DNA of 64,000 nucleotides from NCBI RefSeq assembly GCF_036322805.1, contig NZ_AP027272.1, positions 1,798,001 through 1,862,000 of the forward strand. Reading direction: 5' to 3'. The position numbers were made by a program, and so were the translations under genes. The notes below the pieces were generated by a model. It was not told the origin of the DNA. It saw only the letters and a list, made by a program, of their open reading frames with translations, and did not search any database. The stretch's first letter is position 1. Each line of letters begins with the position of its first letter. This document shows, piece after piece, positions 46,947 to 55,246 of the stretch. The DNA is from Planctobacterium marinum. Lineage in GTDB: Bacteria > Pseudomonadota > Gammaproteobacteria > Enterobacterales > Alteromonadaceae.

Positions 46947-47450
46947 TTAGTCGAATGACACCGTCACCGAAATGGTATCGCGATAGGTACCCGCGCGCTC
47001 AAAACCATTTACCTGTGGTTTAATTTTGATTACTCGGCCTTTATCTGCTCCAGCCGTGCCACTACCAGTGCGTTGTGTAACGGTTTGCGGTGTAGCCAGT
47101 GACAGGTTGCTTGCGGTATTCGCTACGGTAAACAAGTAGGGGATGCTATCGCCATTTTCATTGACTAAAACACCATCATTAAGAGAGCTGTAAGTCGCTT
47201 GCGCGTTACTTTGTCCGGTATTACACCAGATAAATACATTATTGGTTTTTTGTGCGGTATTAGATGACAGATCTAAATTCATGGACCGAGATTTAACGTT
47301 GTTACGCACCTTGCACATAGGCTCGATGTCACCCGCTAAATCCAGTGAAATGGTATTATCACTGTTTGCTGACATCGCGCCGTAACAAGTGGATAGCAAT
47401 ACTAGCCACGTAATTACGGTTAAACTGATTTTCCCCAAGAATGTTTGCAT
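46947..47450 (-). CDS. Secreted SCPU/pilin-like beta-sandwich protein
   Basis: A 167-aa exported protein. The signal peptide is about 1-24 (LLSTCYGA). The mature part has two cysteines (EPMCKV, IWCNTG) that can form the usual disulfide of spore-coat-U or fimbrial domains, and it ends with GTYRDTISVTVSF, the typical last strand of that fold. No chaperone or usher gene is adjacent, so its assembly partner is elsewhere or absent. A hairpin lies just before its ribosome site. Confidence 0.65.
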   Translation of the reverse strand: MQTFLGKISLTVITWLVLLSTCYGAMSANSDNTISLDLAGDIEPMCKVRNNVKSRSMNLDLSSNTAQKTNNVFIWCNTGQSNAQATYSSLNDGVLVNENGDSIPYLFTVANTASNLSLATPQTVTQRTGSGTAGADKGRVIKIKPQVNGFERAGTYRDTISVTVSFD

Positions 47451-47458
47451 ATTTTCTC

Positions 47459-47476
47459 ACGTCATAAAAATGACGT
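47459..47476 (-). repeat. Perfect hairpin in the leader of the SCPU-like gene
   Basis: ACGTCAT / ATGACGT with a 4-nt loop lies 8 nt upstream of the start at 47450 on the minus strand, immediately before a GAGAAA ribosome site. It could control translation or be an operator. Confidence 0.5.
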
Positions 47477-47565
47477 TGTTTTCTACTTATTTATATTCTG
47501 CACAGATTAAGCAGAAAAAATGCCAACATTTTAAAATAAGGGAATTTAAAATTGGTCGAGAGGCT

Positions 47566-48288
47566 TTAATGACGAAAGATGAATTGTAGTTCACCGTTTT
47601 TGACTATCACGGCCTTGCCAAATTCGGCAAACAGTTGCTCTTCAAAATTGTGTTCATCGAGGTAGTAGTTTAACTCGGCATCATCACTGAGTCGCTTTAC
47701 CACTTTTTCCAGGTCTGGCTTGTGATAGTCGAGAATCTTTTGTTTGTTATTGAGCATATACAAAGACAAGTACTGCTTGGCATCTTTGTAAATGCCTCGG
47801 CTCAATACGTTTAGGGTGGTTTTTACCGTAACGCCAAAGACCGAGCGAATAGGTTCGGGTACCAGACTATTCATCAGTTGCCGGGTATCCTTTAACAATG
47901 AATACTCATCTTGTATGAGGGTCATTTTCCCGACCTTGATATCGGTTAAAAATATCTGTTTGTTTTCCCTGTTATAAGCTGGCCAGGCGACACCTTCGAT
48001 ATCCACATGAGCCCGATAGATGGGGTTCGCTACTGAATCAATATTAAGGGCACAAAACAGGTGGATAACAAAGTGATCCGCCAGTGGTGGCATACTGATT
48101 TTTGCCGTTTGAACAATCACTTCACCTTTTGCTCCGGGCACGGGAATATTAAAGGTCTCGGGTAGGTTTTCACCAAGCAGCGCATTGATTTCGTCAGCGC
48201 TCATGGTGACAGATTTTACTCGACCAAGTTTGACCATCCAGCGGATCAGCCACTGTCTGATTGATGTTTTATCTAAATTAAGTGCCAT
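47566..48288 (-). CDS. Hypothetical protein, possible DUF1439/YceB-like
   Basis: A 240-aa protein without a clear signal peptide or lipobox. The middle alternates beta strands (IVQTAKISMPPLADHFVIH, AHVDIEGVAWPAYNRENKQ), and the MSADEINALLGENLPETFNI start recalls YceB-like lipid-binding-type proteins. I am not sure of the family. It stands alone, divergent from the HMG-CoA reductase gene with 96 nt between the starts. Confidence 0.5.
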   Translation of the reverse strand: MALNLDKTSIRQWLIRWMVKLGRVKSVTMSADEINALLGENLPETFNIPVPGAKGEVIVQTAKISMPPLADHFVIHLFCALNIDSVANPIYRAHVDIEGVAWPAYNRENKQIFLTDIKVGKMTLIQDEYSLLKDTRQLMNSLVPEPIRSVFGVTVKTTLNVLSRGIYKDAKQYLSLYMLNNKQKILDYHKPDLEKVVKRLSDDAELNYYLDEHNFEEQLFAEFGKAVIVKNGELQFIFRH

Positions 48289-48384
48289 GAATGACTGTGT
48301 TACTGTAGGGTAAAATAATTGTGTTCAACATGTAAACTTGTTGTCTAAAGTTATAACAATACTGTTTATTTGCCAGGGGAAAAT

Positions 48385-49938
48385 ATGTTTATACCCAGTA
48401 TCTTATTAAAACAATTATACACGCGTGGCAGTTTAACTTCATCGAAAGAAGGTATCAGTTTCAAACTTAAAAACCGGCTCAAAGATGCCACAGTAAAATC
48501 CATTCAAGAAGTAAAACTAAACGGTCGCTCGGTTCCTATTCAGGATATCAGTCTGGAAATGGCCGACGGTCAATTGGTATCGGCACAAAATCTTAACGGC
48601 GATAAACCACTAGAGTTTCCGTTGCGCAGTATCATAGAAATGCGACTGGCGCGCGTAAAAGGCTTATCTGAAGAAGTTAAGCACAGTATTGTTATTGGCT
48701 TTGAAGTGGCTCCTTTCGGTAAGCTCAAACTGGAAGTTGAGGATGTTTTATCCAAAGGCACTGATGCCGACACGGGTATCCCGAGGGTGGAACAAGATGA
48801 TTACAGCCGGGATGCCGCAGAGATTCGTCAAGAGTATTTGGAAACCTTTTCAGGCAAAACGTTTGAGCACATTAAACAGTACTCATTTGAGCCTCAGGAG
48901 TTACAGGGCAACATCGAAAACTTTACAGGAGTGGCTCAGGTTCCTCTGGGCCTGGCAGGCCCTATCACCATTAACGGCGAACATGCGCAAGGGGACTTTA
49001 TTGTACCTATGGCCACCACAGAGGGGACCCTGGTGGCATCTTATAATCGCGGTATCAAATTGATGAACGCCTGTGGTGGCGTCAAGTGCACTGTGCTGGA
49101 TGACGCTATGCAACGTGCTCCGGTGTTTGTTTTTCAGGATGCCCGTGGCGCGCGGGATTTTGTGGATTGGATTGAGGAAAATTTTACCACCATAAAACAG
49201 CAGGCCGAGGCTACCTCTCATATTGCTAAATTAACTTATATCGATCATTTTCTGTCAAATAAGTTTGCCTTTTTGCGATTCAATTTTAAAACCGGTGATG
49301 CCGCCGGGCAAAACATGGTGGGCAGAGCAACCTTTGCTGCATGTGGTTGGATTCTGGATTCCTACAAACAACACAAGATCACTGACTTCTATCTGGAATC
49401 GAATTTCGCAACAGACAAAAAAGCTTCGCAGATCAATATCATGCGCACTCGAGGAAAACGGGTGGTGGCGGAAGTCAGGCTCAAAAAAGAACAGTTATTG
49501 CAGATCATGCGGGTAGATCCATTGCAACTTGATTATCATCATCGGGTATCATCTATCGGCTCGTTTTTATCTGGTGTAAACAATACCGGATTGCATTCGC
49601 CTAATGGTATTACCGCCATGTTTATTGCCACGGGACAAGATGTCGCGAACGTTGCAGAGTCCTCGGCCGCGATTTTTTATTCGGAAATAGACGACGATGG
49701 TGATCTTTATTTATCCATTACCATCCCATCTCTGATTGTTGCCACTTATGGAGGTGGAACTGGTTTTGGAACTCAAAAAGAGTGTTTACAAATGATGGAT
49801 TGTTATGGCGAAAATCGAGTTTATAAATTTGCCGAAATCGTTGCTGGTGTGGTGATGGCCGGGGAAATTTCACTGGCAGCGGCCATATCTTCTTCCGATT
49901 GGGTATCTTCTCACGAAAAACACGGCCGTAATCGCTAG
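48385..49938 (+). CDS. HMG-CoA reductase with extra N-terminal domain
   Basis: A 517-aa protein. Residues about 175-517 are a class I-like 3-hydroxy-3-methylglutaryl-CoA reductase: VPLGLAGP, catalytic Glu in MATTEGTL (213), GDAAGQNM (304-311), Lys in FATDKKAS (345-346), Asp in GQDVANVAESS (419) and His in SSHEKHG (510). It makes mevalonate using NAD(P)H. Residues 1-140 are a beta-rich domain that I do not recognise from ordinary reductases. ATG 48385 with AGGGGA upstream is chosen over a TTG at 48370. No other mevalonate genes are in the window, and gammaproteobacteria normally use the MEP route. Confidence 0.92.
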   Translation: MFIPSILLKQLYTRGSLTSSKEGISFKLKNRLKDATVKSIQEVKLNGRSVPIQDISLEMADGQLVSAQNLNGDKPLEFPLRSIIEMRLARVKGLSEEVKHSIVIGFEVAPFGKLKLEVEDVLSKGTDADTGIPRVEQDDYSRDAAEIRQEYLETFSGKTFEHIKQYSFEPQELQGNIENFTGVAQVPLGLAGPITINGEHAQGDFIVPMATTEGTLVASYNRGIKLMNACGGVKCTVLDDAMQRAPVFVFQDARGARDFVDWIEENFTTIKQQAEATSHIAKLTYIDHFLSNKFAFLRFNFKTGDAAGQNMVGRATFAACGWILDSYKQHKITDFYLESNFATDKKASQINIMRTRGKRVVAEVRLKKEQLLQIMRVDPLQLDYHHRVSSIGSFLSGVNNTGLHSPNGITAMFIATGQDVANVAESSAAIFYSEIDDDGDLYLSITIPSLIVATYGGGTGFGTQKECLQMMDCYGENRVYKFAEIVAGVVMAGEISLAAAISSSDWVSSHEKHGRNR

Positions 49939-49951
49939 ATAAAGTATACGT

Positions 49952-50476
49952 ATGTTAGAAACCCAAAGACTCATTTTAAGGCAGTGGCAGCCGACGGATT
50001 TACCCTTGTTTGTGGAAATGAATGCTGATCCTGAGGTTATGCGCTTTTTCCCCAGTACCTTGTCAACGCAACAGTCGACACAACTGTTTGAAAAACTTTT
50101 TAGCCTAATTGAACAACAAGGTTGGGGCTGGTGGGCTATTGAAGCAAAAGAGAGCGGTGACTTTGTCGGGACCACAGGGCTTATGCAGGTAAGCTTTAAA
50201 GAGTGGTTTACACCCGCAACAGAGATTGGCTGGCGCATTGCCAGGCAACATTGGCGAAAAGGCTATGCTACAGAAGCCGCCAATGAGGCGCTGAAATTTG
50301 CAAAACACAAGCTTGCTTTGCGCAACATTGTCAGTTTTACAACCGTGCAAAATACCCCATCTATTGGGGTCATGGAAAAGCTTGGCATGCAACGTACCTT
50401 GCCGGACTTTGACCACCCCAATGTAGCTGAGGAGACGGGACTGCGCCGCCATGCACTATACGAAAAACAACTATAA
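49952..50476 (+). CDS. GNAT-family N-acetyltransferase
   Basis: A 174-aa acetyltransferase of the RimJ/RimL-like branch: LETQRLILRQWQPTDLPLF at the start, EIGWRIARQHWRKGYATEA for acetyl-CoA binding (motif A) and NTPSIGVMEKLGMQ near the end. The substrate is not predictable. It starts 13 nt after the HMG-CoA reductase stop, so it is probably co-transcribed with it. Confidence 0.9.
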   Translation: MLETQRLILRQWQPTDLPLFVEMNADPEVMRFFPSTLSTQQSTQLFEKLFSLIEQQGWGWWAIEAKESGDFVGTTGLMQVSFKEWFTPATEIGWRIARQHWRKGYATEAANEALKFAKHKLALRNIVSFTTVQNTPSIGVMEKLGMQRTLPDFDHPNVAEETGLRRHALYEKQL

Positions 50477-50593
50477 ACCAATAGCTCAAGACACTCAGAC
50501 GATACAGTGAATACTGGAAAGGTTGGATTTGTTCTCTAAACTTCAGTAATTGGTAAATTATTTCGTTAAACGAGTATTAATCCGTAAATTATT

Positions 50594-51451
50594 ATGAAAA
50601 ATCAGTTTTTATTATTTTTGCTCTTGGTTTTGTGTTTTCAACACGAGGAGGTTTGCTCGGCTGACAGTGATGCACTCAAAATCATTGCTGATTTTAACGA
50701 CCCTAAAATGGGGGTTGCCTTCACTATGCTATCCATACAGGAATGGCAAAATCCATCGGCACAACACTTCAAGGAAACACCGAGTCAGAAGAATCAATCA
50801 CTCCAGGCTGTAACAATAAGTAATGCGACTAAGTCCATTTTTCCTTATCCAGCGGATACCCGGTATGGATTGTTGTTTAGTCTGGAGGAAGATAAAGGGT
50901 TTTATCGATTTTTTGCAATGCGAGCACCTTTAGGTAACTGCAAACCAGGTGAGGCGGTACTAACACAGCTCATTACTGAAAAGCCCGCCATCGATTACAA
51001 CTCTCCAAAGATATTCAACTGGGCTGTGCAATGCGGGGAAAAACAAGTTCCTTTTTGTGGCAGGTGCACCGATGGTGGTCCTTGCGCTGGTCCATTGGTT
51101 TTGCAAGAGGGTTGGCCAGTGATTGGAAAATTAGTTGGTTATTCTCAGTTTACTAAAGCAAAAAACAGTATTGTAGACGACACCGGGTTGTCCTGTGATT
51201 GGAATCCGAAGTCCAATGGCTGGAACGAATTTGATACTAGCGGTCTCTCCAGCACAGCATTAATCGGTGTGTTACATGACCAACTGAATACTGCTATTGG
51301 GGCTCAAGTTCCAACAGATACAGAGCTTTGTGGGTACTTGAATGCAACGGGCGTAACACATAAAACCTGGCCTGTATTGGCTTTAACGTCAGCGCAACAT
51401 CCGGCGCAAGGAACACGGCTTAAGCGAGAGCGACTGCTGACATGTAAATAA
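50594..51451 (+). CDS. Exported hypothetical protein, cysteine-containing
   Basis: A 285-aa protein I do not recognise. The N-terminal signal peptide (MKNQFLLFLLLVLCFQHEEV, cleavage near CSA) is clear. The mature part has eight or so cysteines, with a cluster CGRCTDGGPC (about 155-164) suggestive of disulfides or metal binding, and no membrane segment. The ATG at 50594 lacks a strong ribosome site. It is a single gene between the GNAT and the M23 peptidase. Confidence 0.65.
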   Translation: MKNQFLLFLLLVLCFQHEEVCSADSDALKIIADFNDPKMGVAFTMLSIQEWQNPSAQHFKETPSQKNQSLQAVTISNATKSIFPYPADTRYGLLFSLEEDKGFYRFFAMRAPLGNCKPGEAVLTQLITEKPAIDYNSPKIFNWAVQCGEKQVPFCGRCTDGGPCAGPLVLQEGWPVIGKLVGYSQFTKAKNSIVDDTGLSCDWNPKSNGWNEFDTSGLSSTALIGVLHDQLNTAIGAQVPTDTELCGYLNATGVTHKTWPVLALTSAQHPAQGTRLKRERLLTCK

Positions 51452-51542
51452 AACTGATCAATATAAGGAAACTATCCAATAGACGTCATTTTTTCATTTG
51501 AGCTATACGATAAAAACGGCTCATAAAAATATTCTTAACGAA

Positions 51543-51560
51543 TTGAGAAACAGTTCTCAA
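51543..51560. promoter_or_regulatory. Perfect dyad upstream of the candidate small RNA
   Basis: TTGAGAA-acag-TTCTCAA is an 18-bp perfect inverted repeat about 40 nt before the proposed small-RNA start. It looks like a regulator binding site or a hairpin. Confidence 0.4.
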
Positions 51561-51602
51561 AATGCGGCTAAAAAATGCACAGGTTGTGGTCGATAATATA
51601 AA

Positions 51603-51679
51603 TACTGTCGATGACAGTTCCATATGTGTGTTCCTTTTAGGTGTTCTTCCTGGACCGCTTCTGACGAAGCGGTTTTTTT
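51603..51679 (+). ncRNA. Candidate small RNA with 5' hairpin and intrinsic terminator
   Basis: In a 334-nt gene-free gap, a perfect hairpin ACTGTC-GAT-GACAGT lies at about 51604-51618, followed by an unstructured pyrimidine-rich stretch. It ends in a strong terminator, ACCGCTTC / GAAGCGGT, with seven T residues to 51679. A -10-like GATAAT is at 51592-51597, but no good -35 was seen. The terminator could instead end the transcript of the gene at 50594, 200 nt upstream. It is not a known small RNA that I recognise. Confidence 0.4.
51654..51679 (+). terminator. Strong intrinsic terminator in the 51.5 kb gap
   Basis: An 8-bp perfect stem ACCGCTTC / GAAGCGGT with a 4-nt loop is followed by seven T residues ending at 51679. 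Confidence 0.9.
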
Positions 51680-51785
51680 ATATTTAATATTTTGTGGCTG
51701 TTGCCGTTACCTTGTTAATATCCAGATATGAAATTAAAAATGATAATTCACGGTTTTTGTCATTATCAGGTTGTAATCCGATAGC

Positions 51786-52631
51786 ATGAAATTATTCAAT
51801 CTCTTGCCAGTTTTAGCGTTATTTATTCTCATGTCTGCGCATGCAGAAGATAAATCTTTTTGCAGTGATAACTGGGTATGTGCTGGTACGGAAAAAATCA
51901 GACTCGATGAATTTGGCTATTGGGTGGAAAATAAAAAGCCGTTTCCGGTTACGATTACTCTGTATGTCAAAGCCGAAAACCTTAAATCCTTAGATCACGA
52001 TGGACAAGGATACTGGGAGATAACCACGGTTCTTCCCGGGAAAGAGAAGCGGCAAGTGCTGCATTTGAAACGAATTGCCAATGGTCAACCCACCCGAGAT
52101 AGCTACGAATTCGATTGGATACCGGGCAGCATGCACGCACAGCATGATGACAATTACCGCTATTTACTTCCCTTCGCCAAAGACGCTGACTACCGAGTGG
52201 TGCAAGGCTATGGTGGTGGCTATAGCCATCGTGGTGCATCCCGCTATGCACTGGATTTTGCTATGCCAATAGGCACACCAATACACGCCGCCAGAGAGGG
52301 CGTCGTCATTGATATTCAGGAAAGTCACTGGCGCGGTGGCGCTTCACGACGCTTTGCTAAGTATGCCAATTTTATTGTGATATTGCATGAAGATGGCACT
52401 ACGGGCGAATACTACCACCTTAAAAAGGAGGGAGTGATTGTCTCGGTGGGGGATGAGGTAAAGGCAGGTGACTTAATTGGTTATTCCGGTAATACCGGGT
52501 TTTCTTCGCTACCGCACTTGCACTTCGCTGTCTATAAAGCCCGCAGTCGTGGCCAGTATCAATCACTTCCGGTGCTCTTTCAAAGAGCACCCAATACTTA
52601 TCAGCGTAGAGGCTTGAGATTAACGGATTGA
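51786..52631 (+). CDS. M23-family metallopeptidase
   Basis: A 281-aa exported endopeptidase-like protein. After a signal peptide (about 1-20, MSAHA) and a beta-rich N-terminal part, the LytM domain has SHRGASRYALDFAMPIGTPI (His and Asp zinc ligands), YYHLKKEGV and HLHFAVY, with the zinc His. Such enzymes cut peptidoglycan cross-links or other Gly-rich peptides in the periplasm. The catalytic residues look intact. It is 67 nt before the M20 peptidase gene. Confidence 0.9.
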   Translation: MKLFNLLPVLALFILMSAHAEDKSFCSDNWVCAGTEKIRLDEFGYWVENKKPFPVTITLYVKAENLKSLDHDGQGYWEITTVLPGKEKRQVLHLKRIANGQPTRDSYEFDWIPGSMHAQHDDNYRYLLPFAKDADYRVVQGYGGGYSHRGASRYALDFAMPIGTPIHAAREGVVIDIQESHWRGGASRRFAKYANFIVILHEDGTTGEYYHLKKEGVIVSVGDEVKAGDLIGYSGNTGFSSLPHLHFAVYKARSRGQYQSLPVLFQRAPNTYQRRGLRLTD

Positions 52632-52698
52632 TTCTTTTCTGGCATTACTCTGTGAAAGTGCCAGACTTTGTTTAATTTAATTATTCCTCAGGATTGTC

Positions 52699-54012
52699 GT
52701 GACTAAACTCAATTTTATCGTTTTTTGTGCTCTTTCCTTTGTCTTTGGCAATAACGCCGCTCAGGCAAACGCGGACACTGAAGCCAGGATTTTAAGTCTC
52801 ATTGAGTCTTATCAGCTCAAAGCCCGGCAATTGCTTCGTGAATCTGTTGCCATTAATAGCGGCACCATGAATTTCGACGGTGTGAAACTGGTGGCTGAGC
52901 ATCTTAAAGAGGCCTATCTAGAGGCGGGCATTGAAACTGAATGGTTACCGGGAGATGAGTTTGGCAGAGCCGGACATTTGACTGCGCAAATAGGTACTCA
53001 TGGTGTCAAGTTCGTATTAATCGGTCATCTGGATACCGTATTTTCCCAGGAGAGCGAATTTCAAGCGTACCAGGAGGTAGATGAGTTTCATCACAAAGGA
53101 CCAGGCATTACCGACATGAAAGGTGGCAACGTCATCATGTTGCATGTGCTCAAAGCCCTGAAAGAGAGTGGGGCGCTGCAAAATATGCAGGTGAAAGTGA
53201 TTTTGACTGGCGATGAAGAAAAAAGTGGTAAGCCACTTAGAGCCGCCAGAGCCGCATTGATTGAAGCGGCAAAATGGGCGGATGTCGCAATTGGCTTTGA
53301 GGATGGCGATAGCGATCCGCGCACTGCTGTCATCGCCAGACGCGGAGCAATAAGTTGGACACTCTCTGTAAAAGGTCGGCCCGCACACTCATCGCAAATT
53401 TTCAGAGAAGGCTATGGAGACGGTGCCATTTATGAGGCCGCACGTATACTAAATACCTTCCGAGAGCGGCTTGCTTCTTTACCTAATCTTACGTTCAATC
53501 CCGGTTTGATTGTGGGGGGAACAGAAAGCCACATTGGTGAAGATGCCAACGCCACGGCATTTGGCAAAGCCAATGTGATCGCGCAAACCGTAAAGGTAAA
53601 AGGGGATTTGAGAGCCTTGAGTCCTGAGCAATTGTCTTTAGCTAAATCAACCATGTTGGCCATCACCCAGCAGAATCTTGCCCTTACCAGTGCTGAACTG
53701 GTTTTTAATGAAGGCTATCCGCCGCTGGCACCGACAGAAGGCAACAAAAAGTTATTGGCACTATTCAATCAAATTAGTTTAGAGCTGGGGTACGGCACTG
53801 TTGAGGCTGTAAATCCCAGAAATGCCGGCGCAGCCGATATTTCCTTTACTTCTGGTCACGTACTAATGGCCATTGACGGCTTAGGACTGATGGGCGATGG
53901 CGGACACACCATTCACGAAACTGCCGATATGCGCACCTTCGAGCAAAATATGAAGCGTGCTGCGTTGCTGATGTATCGGGTTGCTAACAGTTCCAATCTA
54001 ATTGAACCCTAA
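52699..54012 (+). CDS. M20-family metallopeptidase, exported
   Basis: A 437-aa exported zinc peptidase of the glutamate carboxypeptidase / CPG2-like type. The signal peptide (about 1-25, NAAQA) is followed by the metal motifs LIGHLDTVF, GPGITDMKGG and TGDEEKSG and the dimerisation domain, ending in GGHTIHETADMRTF. It releases C-terminal amino acids (possibly glutamate) from peptides or pteroyl compounds. The GTG start at 52699 has CAGGAT upstream. Its stop is directly followed, in frame, by a sulfotransferase fragment. Confidence 0.9.
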   Translation: MTKLNFIVFCALSFVFGNNAAQANADTEARILSLIESYQLKARQLLRESVAINSGTMNFDGVKLVAEHLKEAYLEAGIETEWLPGDEFGRAGHLTAQIGTHGVKFVLIGHLDTVFSQESEFQAYQEVDEFHHKGPGITDMKGGNVIMLHVLKALKESGALQNMQVKVILTGDEEKSGKPLRAARAALIEAAKWADVAIGFEDGDSDPRTAVIARRGAISWTLSVKGRPAHSSQIFREGYGDGAIYEAARILNTFRERLASLPNLTFNPGLIVGGTESHIGEDANATAFGKANVIAQTVKVKGDLRALSPEQLSLAKSTMLAITQQNLALTSAELVFNEGYPPLAPTEGNKKLLALFNQISLELGYGTVEAVNPRNAGAADISFTSGHVLMAIDGLGLMGDGGHTIHETADMRTFEQNMKRAALLMYRVANSSNLIEP

Positions 54013-54396
54013 TACCTCAGCATTGTTAATACGTCGCACAAAGTGGGCAAAAGTCCCATGAGCGTTGAACAGTATTGCTTATGGGTAAAGGGGCGCAATG
54101 ATTTGTTGCCTGCAGAAAACGCCCATGTTTTTATCTTGCGCTATGAAGACCTGATTGAAAATACCGAAGCGACAGTCCGGGCAATGGCAGACTTTGCTGG
54201 TATCGGGTTTCAGCAAAGTCTGCTGCACCCCACTAAAAATGGCACACCTTGGTCTGGCAATTCATCCCGGGGTATTATCCGGCAGGAAATTTATGCAAAT
54301 CCAGCCAGAGCTCGGGAGCAACTTTCTGCAGATACAATTAAAACTATCGAGACAAAATTGGCCGGTATGCTGTCGCGGTTCAACTACAGTTTGTGA
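54013..54396 (+). pseudogene. Sulfotransferase C-terminal remnant
   Basis: The reading frame right after the M20 stop (same frame) continues for 127 codons and resembles the C-terminal part of a sulfotransferase: SVEQYCLWVKGRNDLL, ILRYEDLIENTEATVRAMADF and PTKNGTPWSGNSS. The PAPS-binding N-terminal half and its P-loop are missing. A start could be GTG 54043, but an active enzyme is unlikely. The most likely explanation is deletion of the front of the gene at the M20 stop, since no residue gap separates them. Confidence 0.7.
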
Positions 54397-55230
54397 TCAC
54401 TCGGCCATTTCTATAGTTAGCGCGTCATTAATAGCTAACTTACCGGTTTCCTTGTTGGGTAAATGGGCGTGCTGTCCAAAGTAGGGCAGGTTTTTCTCAC
54501 CCACAGGATACTTTTCCATCAAGGTTTGCAGAGGTTGACCCGGGGTGGCCACAATCCCCTTTTTCTGATCAATTGAGGTCATAGGGCAGCGCTGGCAGGC
54601 GCCTATCATGGCAAAGTTGAGTTGTTCAGAATGCAAACTCTTCCACTGATATTCTTGCCATTTTGATGTGCCCGTCAATACAATATTGGCTCTAAAACGG
54701 TCCATTGGCATAGACGTAGGGAGCTGCTTGTTTAAGTCCTCTAAAGATGCTTCGCAGGTAATGAGGAAAGGGCAGGCGTCCGCCAGCTTTAGACTGGATT
54801 CTTGTTGGCTTAGGTATTTAGTACCCACAGGTCGTTCTGAGGCGTTGTCAAATTTTACTAAGCGCAATTGTGCACCGCGAAATTCGCCCAATACACTGGT
54901 GAGCCACTCGCTCACTTCAGGGGATTCTTCAAAGCCGGATACGGTATCTTTCCAGATTTGCCACTGCTGAGCGGCAGTGTGCGGTGTATCTTTGACTTTA
55001 ATTTCACCGAATTCGGGGTGACTCAATACCAGTTTACCCTCATTGTATTGAGTTTGTATGGTGGCCATAGCCGGGATTTGACGTTGTGTGACAAACTTGC
55101 CGTTGCCATCAACAATCATCCATTGGCGGTCGCCTTCCAGCCCCATAGGTGTGACTTTAGATTCCTTTACACTGACACCTGCGAGTGATTTCACAGGATA
55201 AATAAACAAACCCGATACGATAGCCTGCAT
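54397..55230 (-). CDS. MOSC-domain protein (YcbX-like)
   Basis: A 277-aa protein of the MOSC N-terminal beta-barrel plus MOSC domain type. It has GLFIYPVKSLAGVSV, a GLEGDRQWMIVD segment, and a conserved Cys in GACQRCPMTSID (likely molybdenum-ligand-related). Family members such as YcbX handle N-hydroxylated compounds using a molybdenum cofactor. The ATG at 55230 is preferred to one at 55242, because the GAGGGA ribosome site is 5-9 nt before it. It is on the same strand as, and about 17 nt after, the GlxA-type regulator. Confidence 0.9.
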   Translation of the reverse strand: MQAIVSGLFIYPVKSLAGVSVKESKVTPMGLEGDRQWMIVDGNGKFVTQRQIPAMATIQTQYNEGKLVLSHPEFGEIKVKDTPHTAAQQWQIWKDTVSGFEESPEVSEWLTSVLGEFRGAQLRLVKFDNASERPVGTKYLSQQESSLKLADACPFLITCEASLEDLNKQLPTSMPMDRFRANIVLTGTSKWQEYQWKSLHSEQLNFAMIGACQRCPMTSIDQKKGIVATPGQPLQTLMEKYPVGEKNLPYFGQHAHLPNKETGKLAINDALTIEMAE

Positions 55231-55246
55231 TAGATCCCTCATTGTG

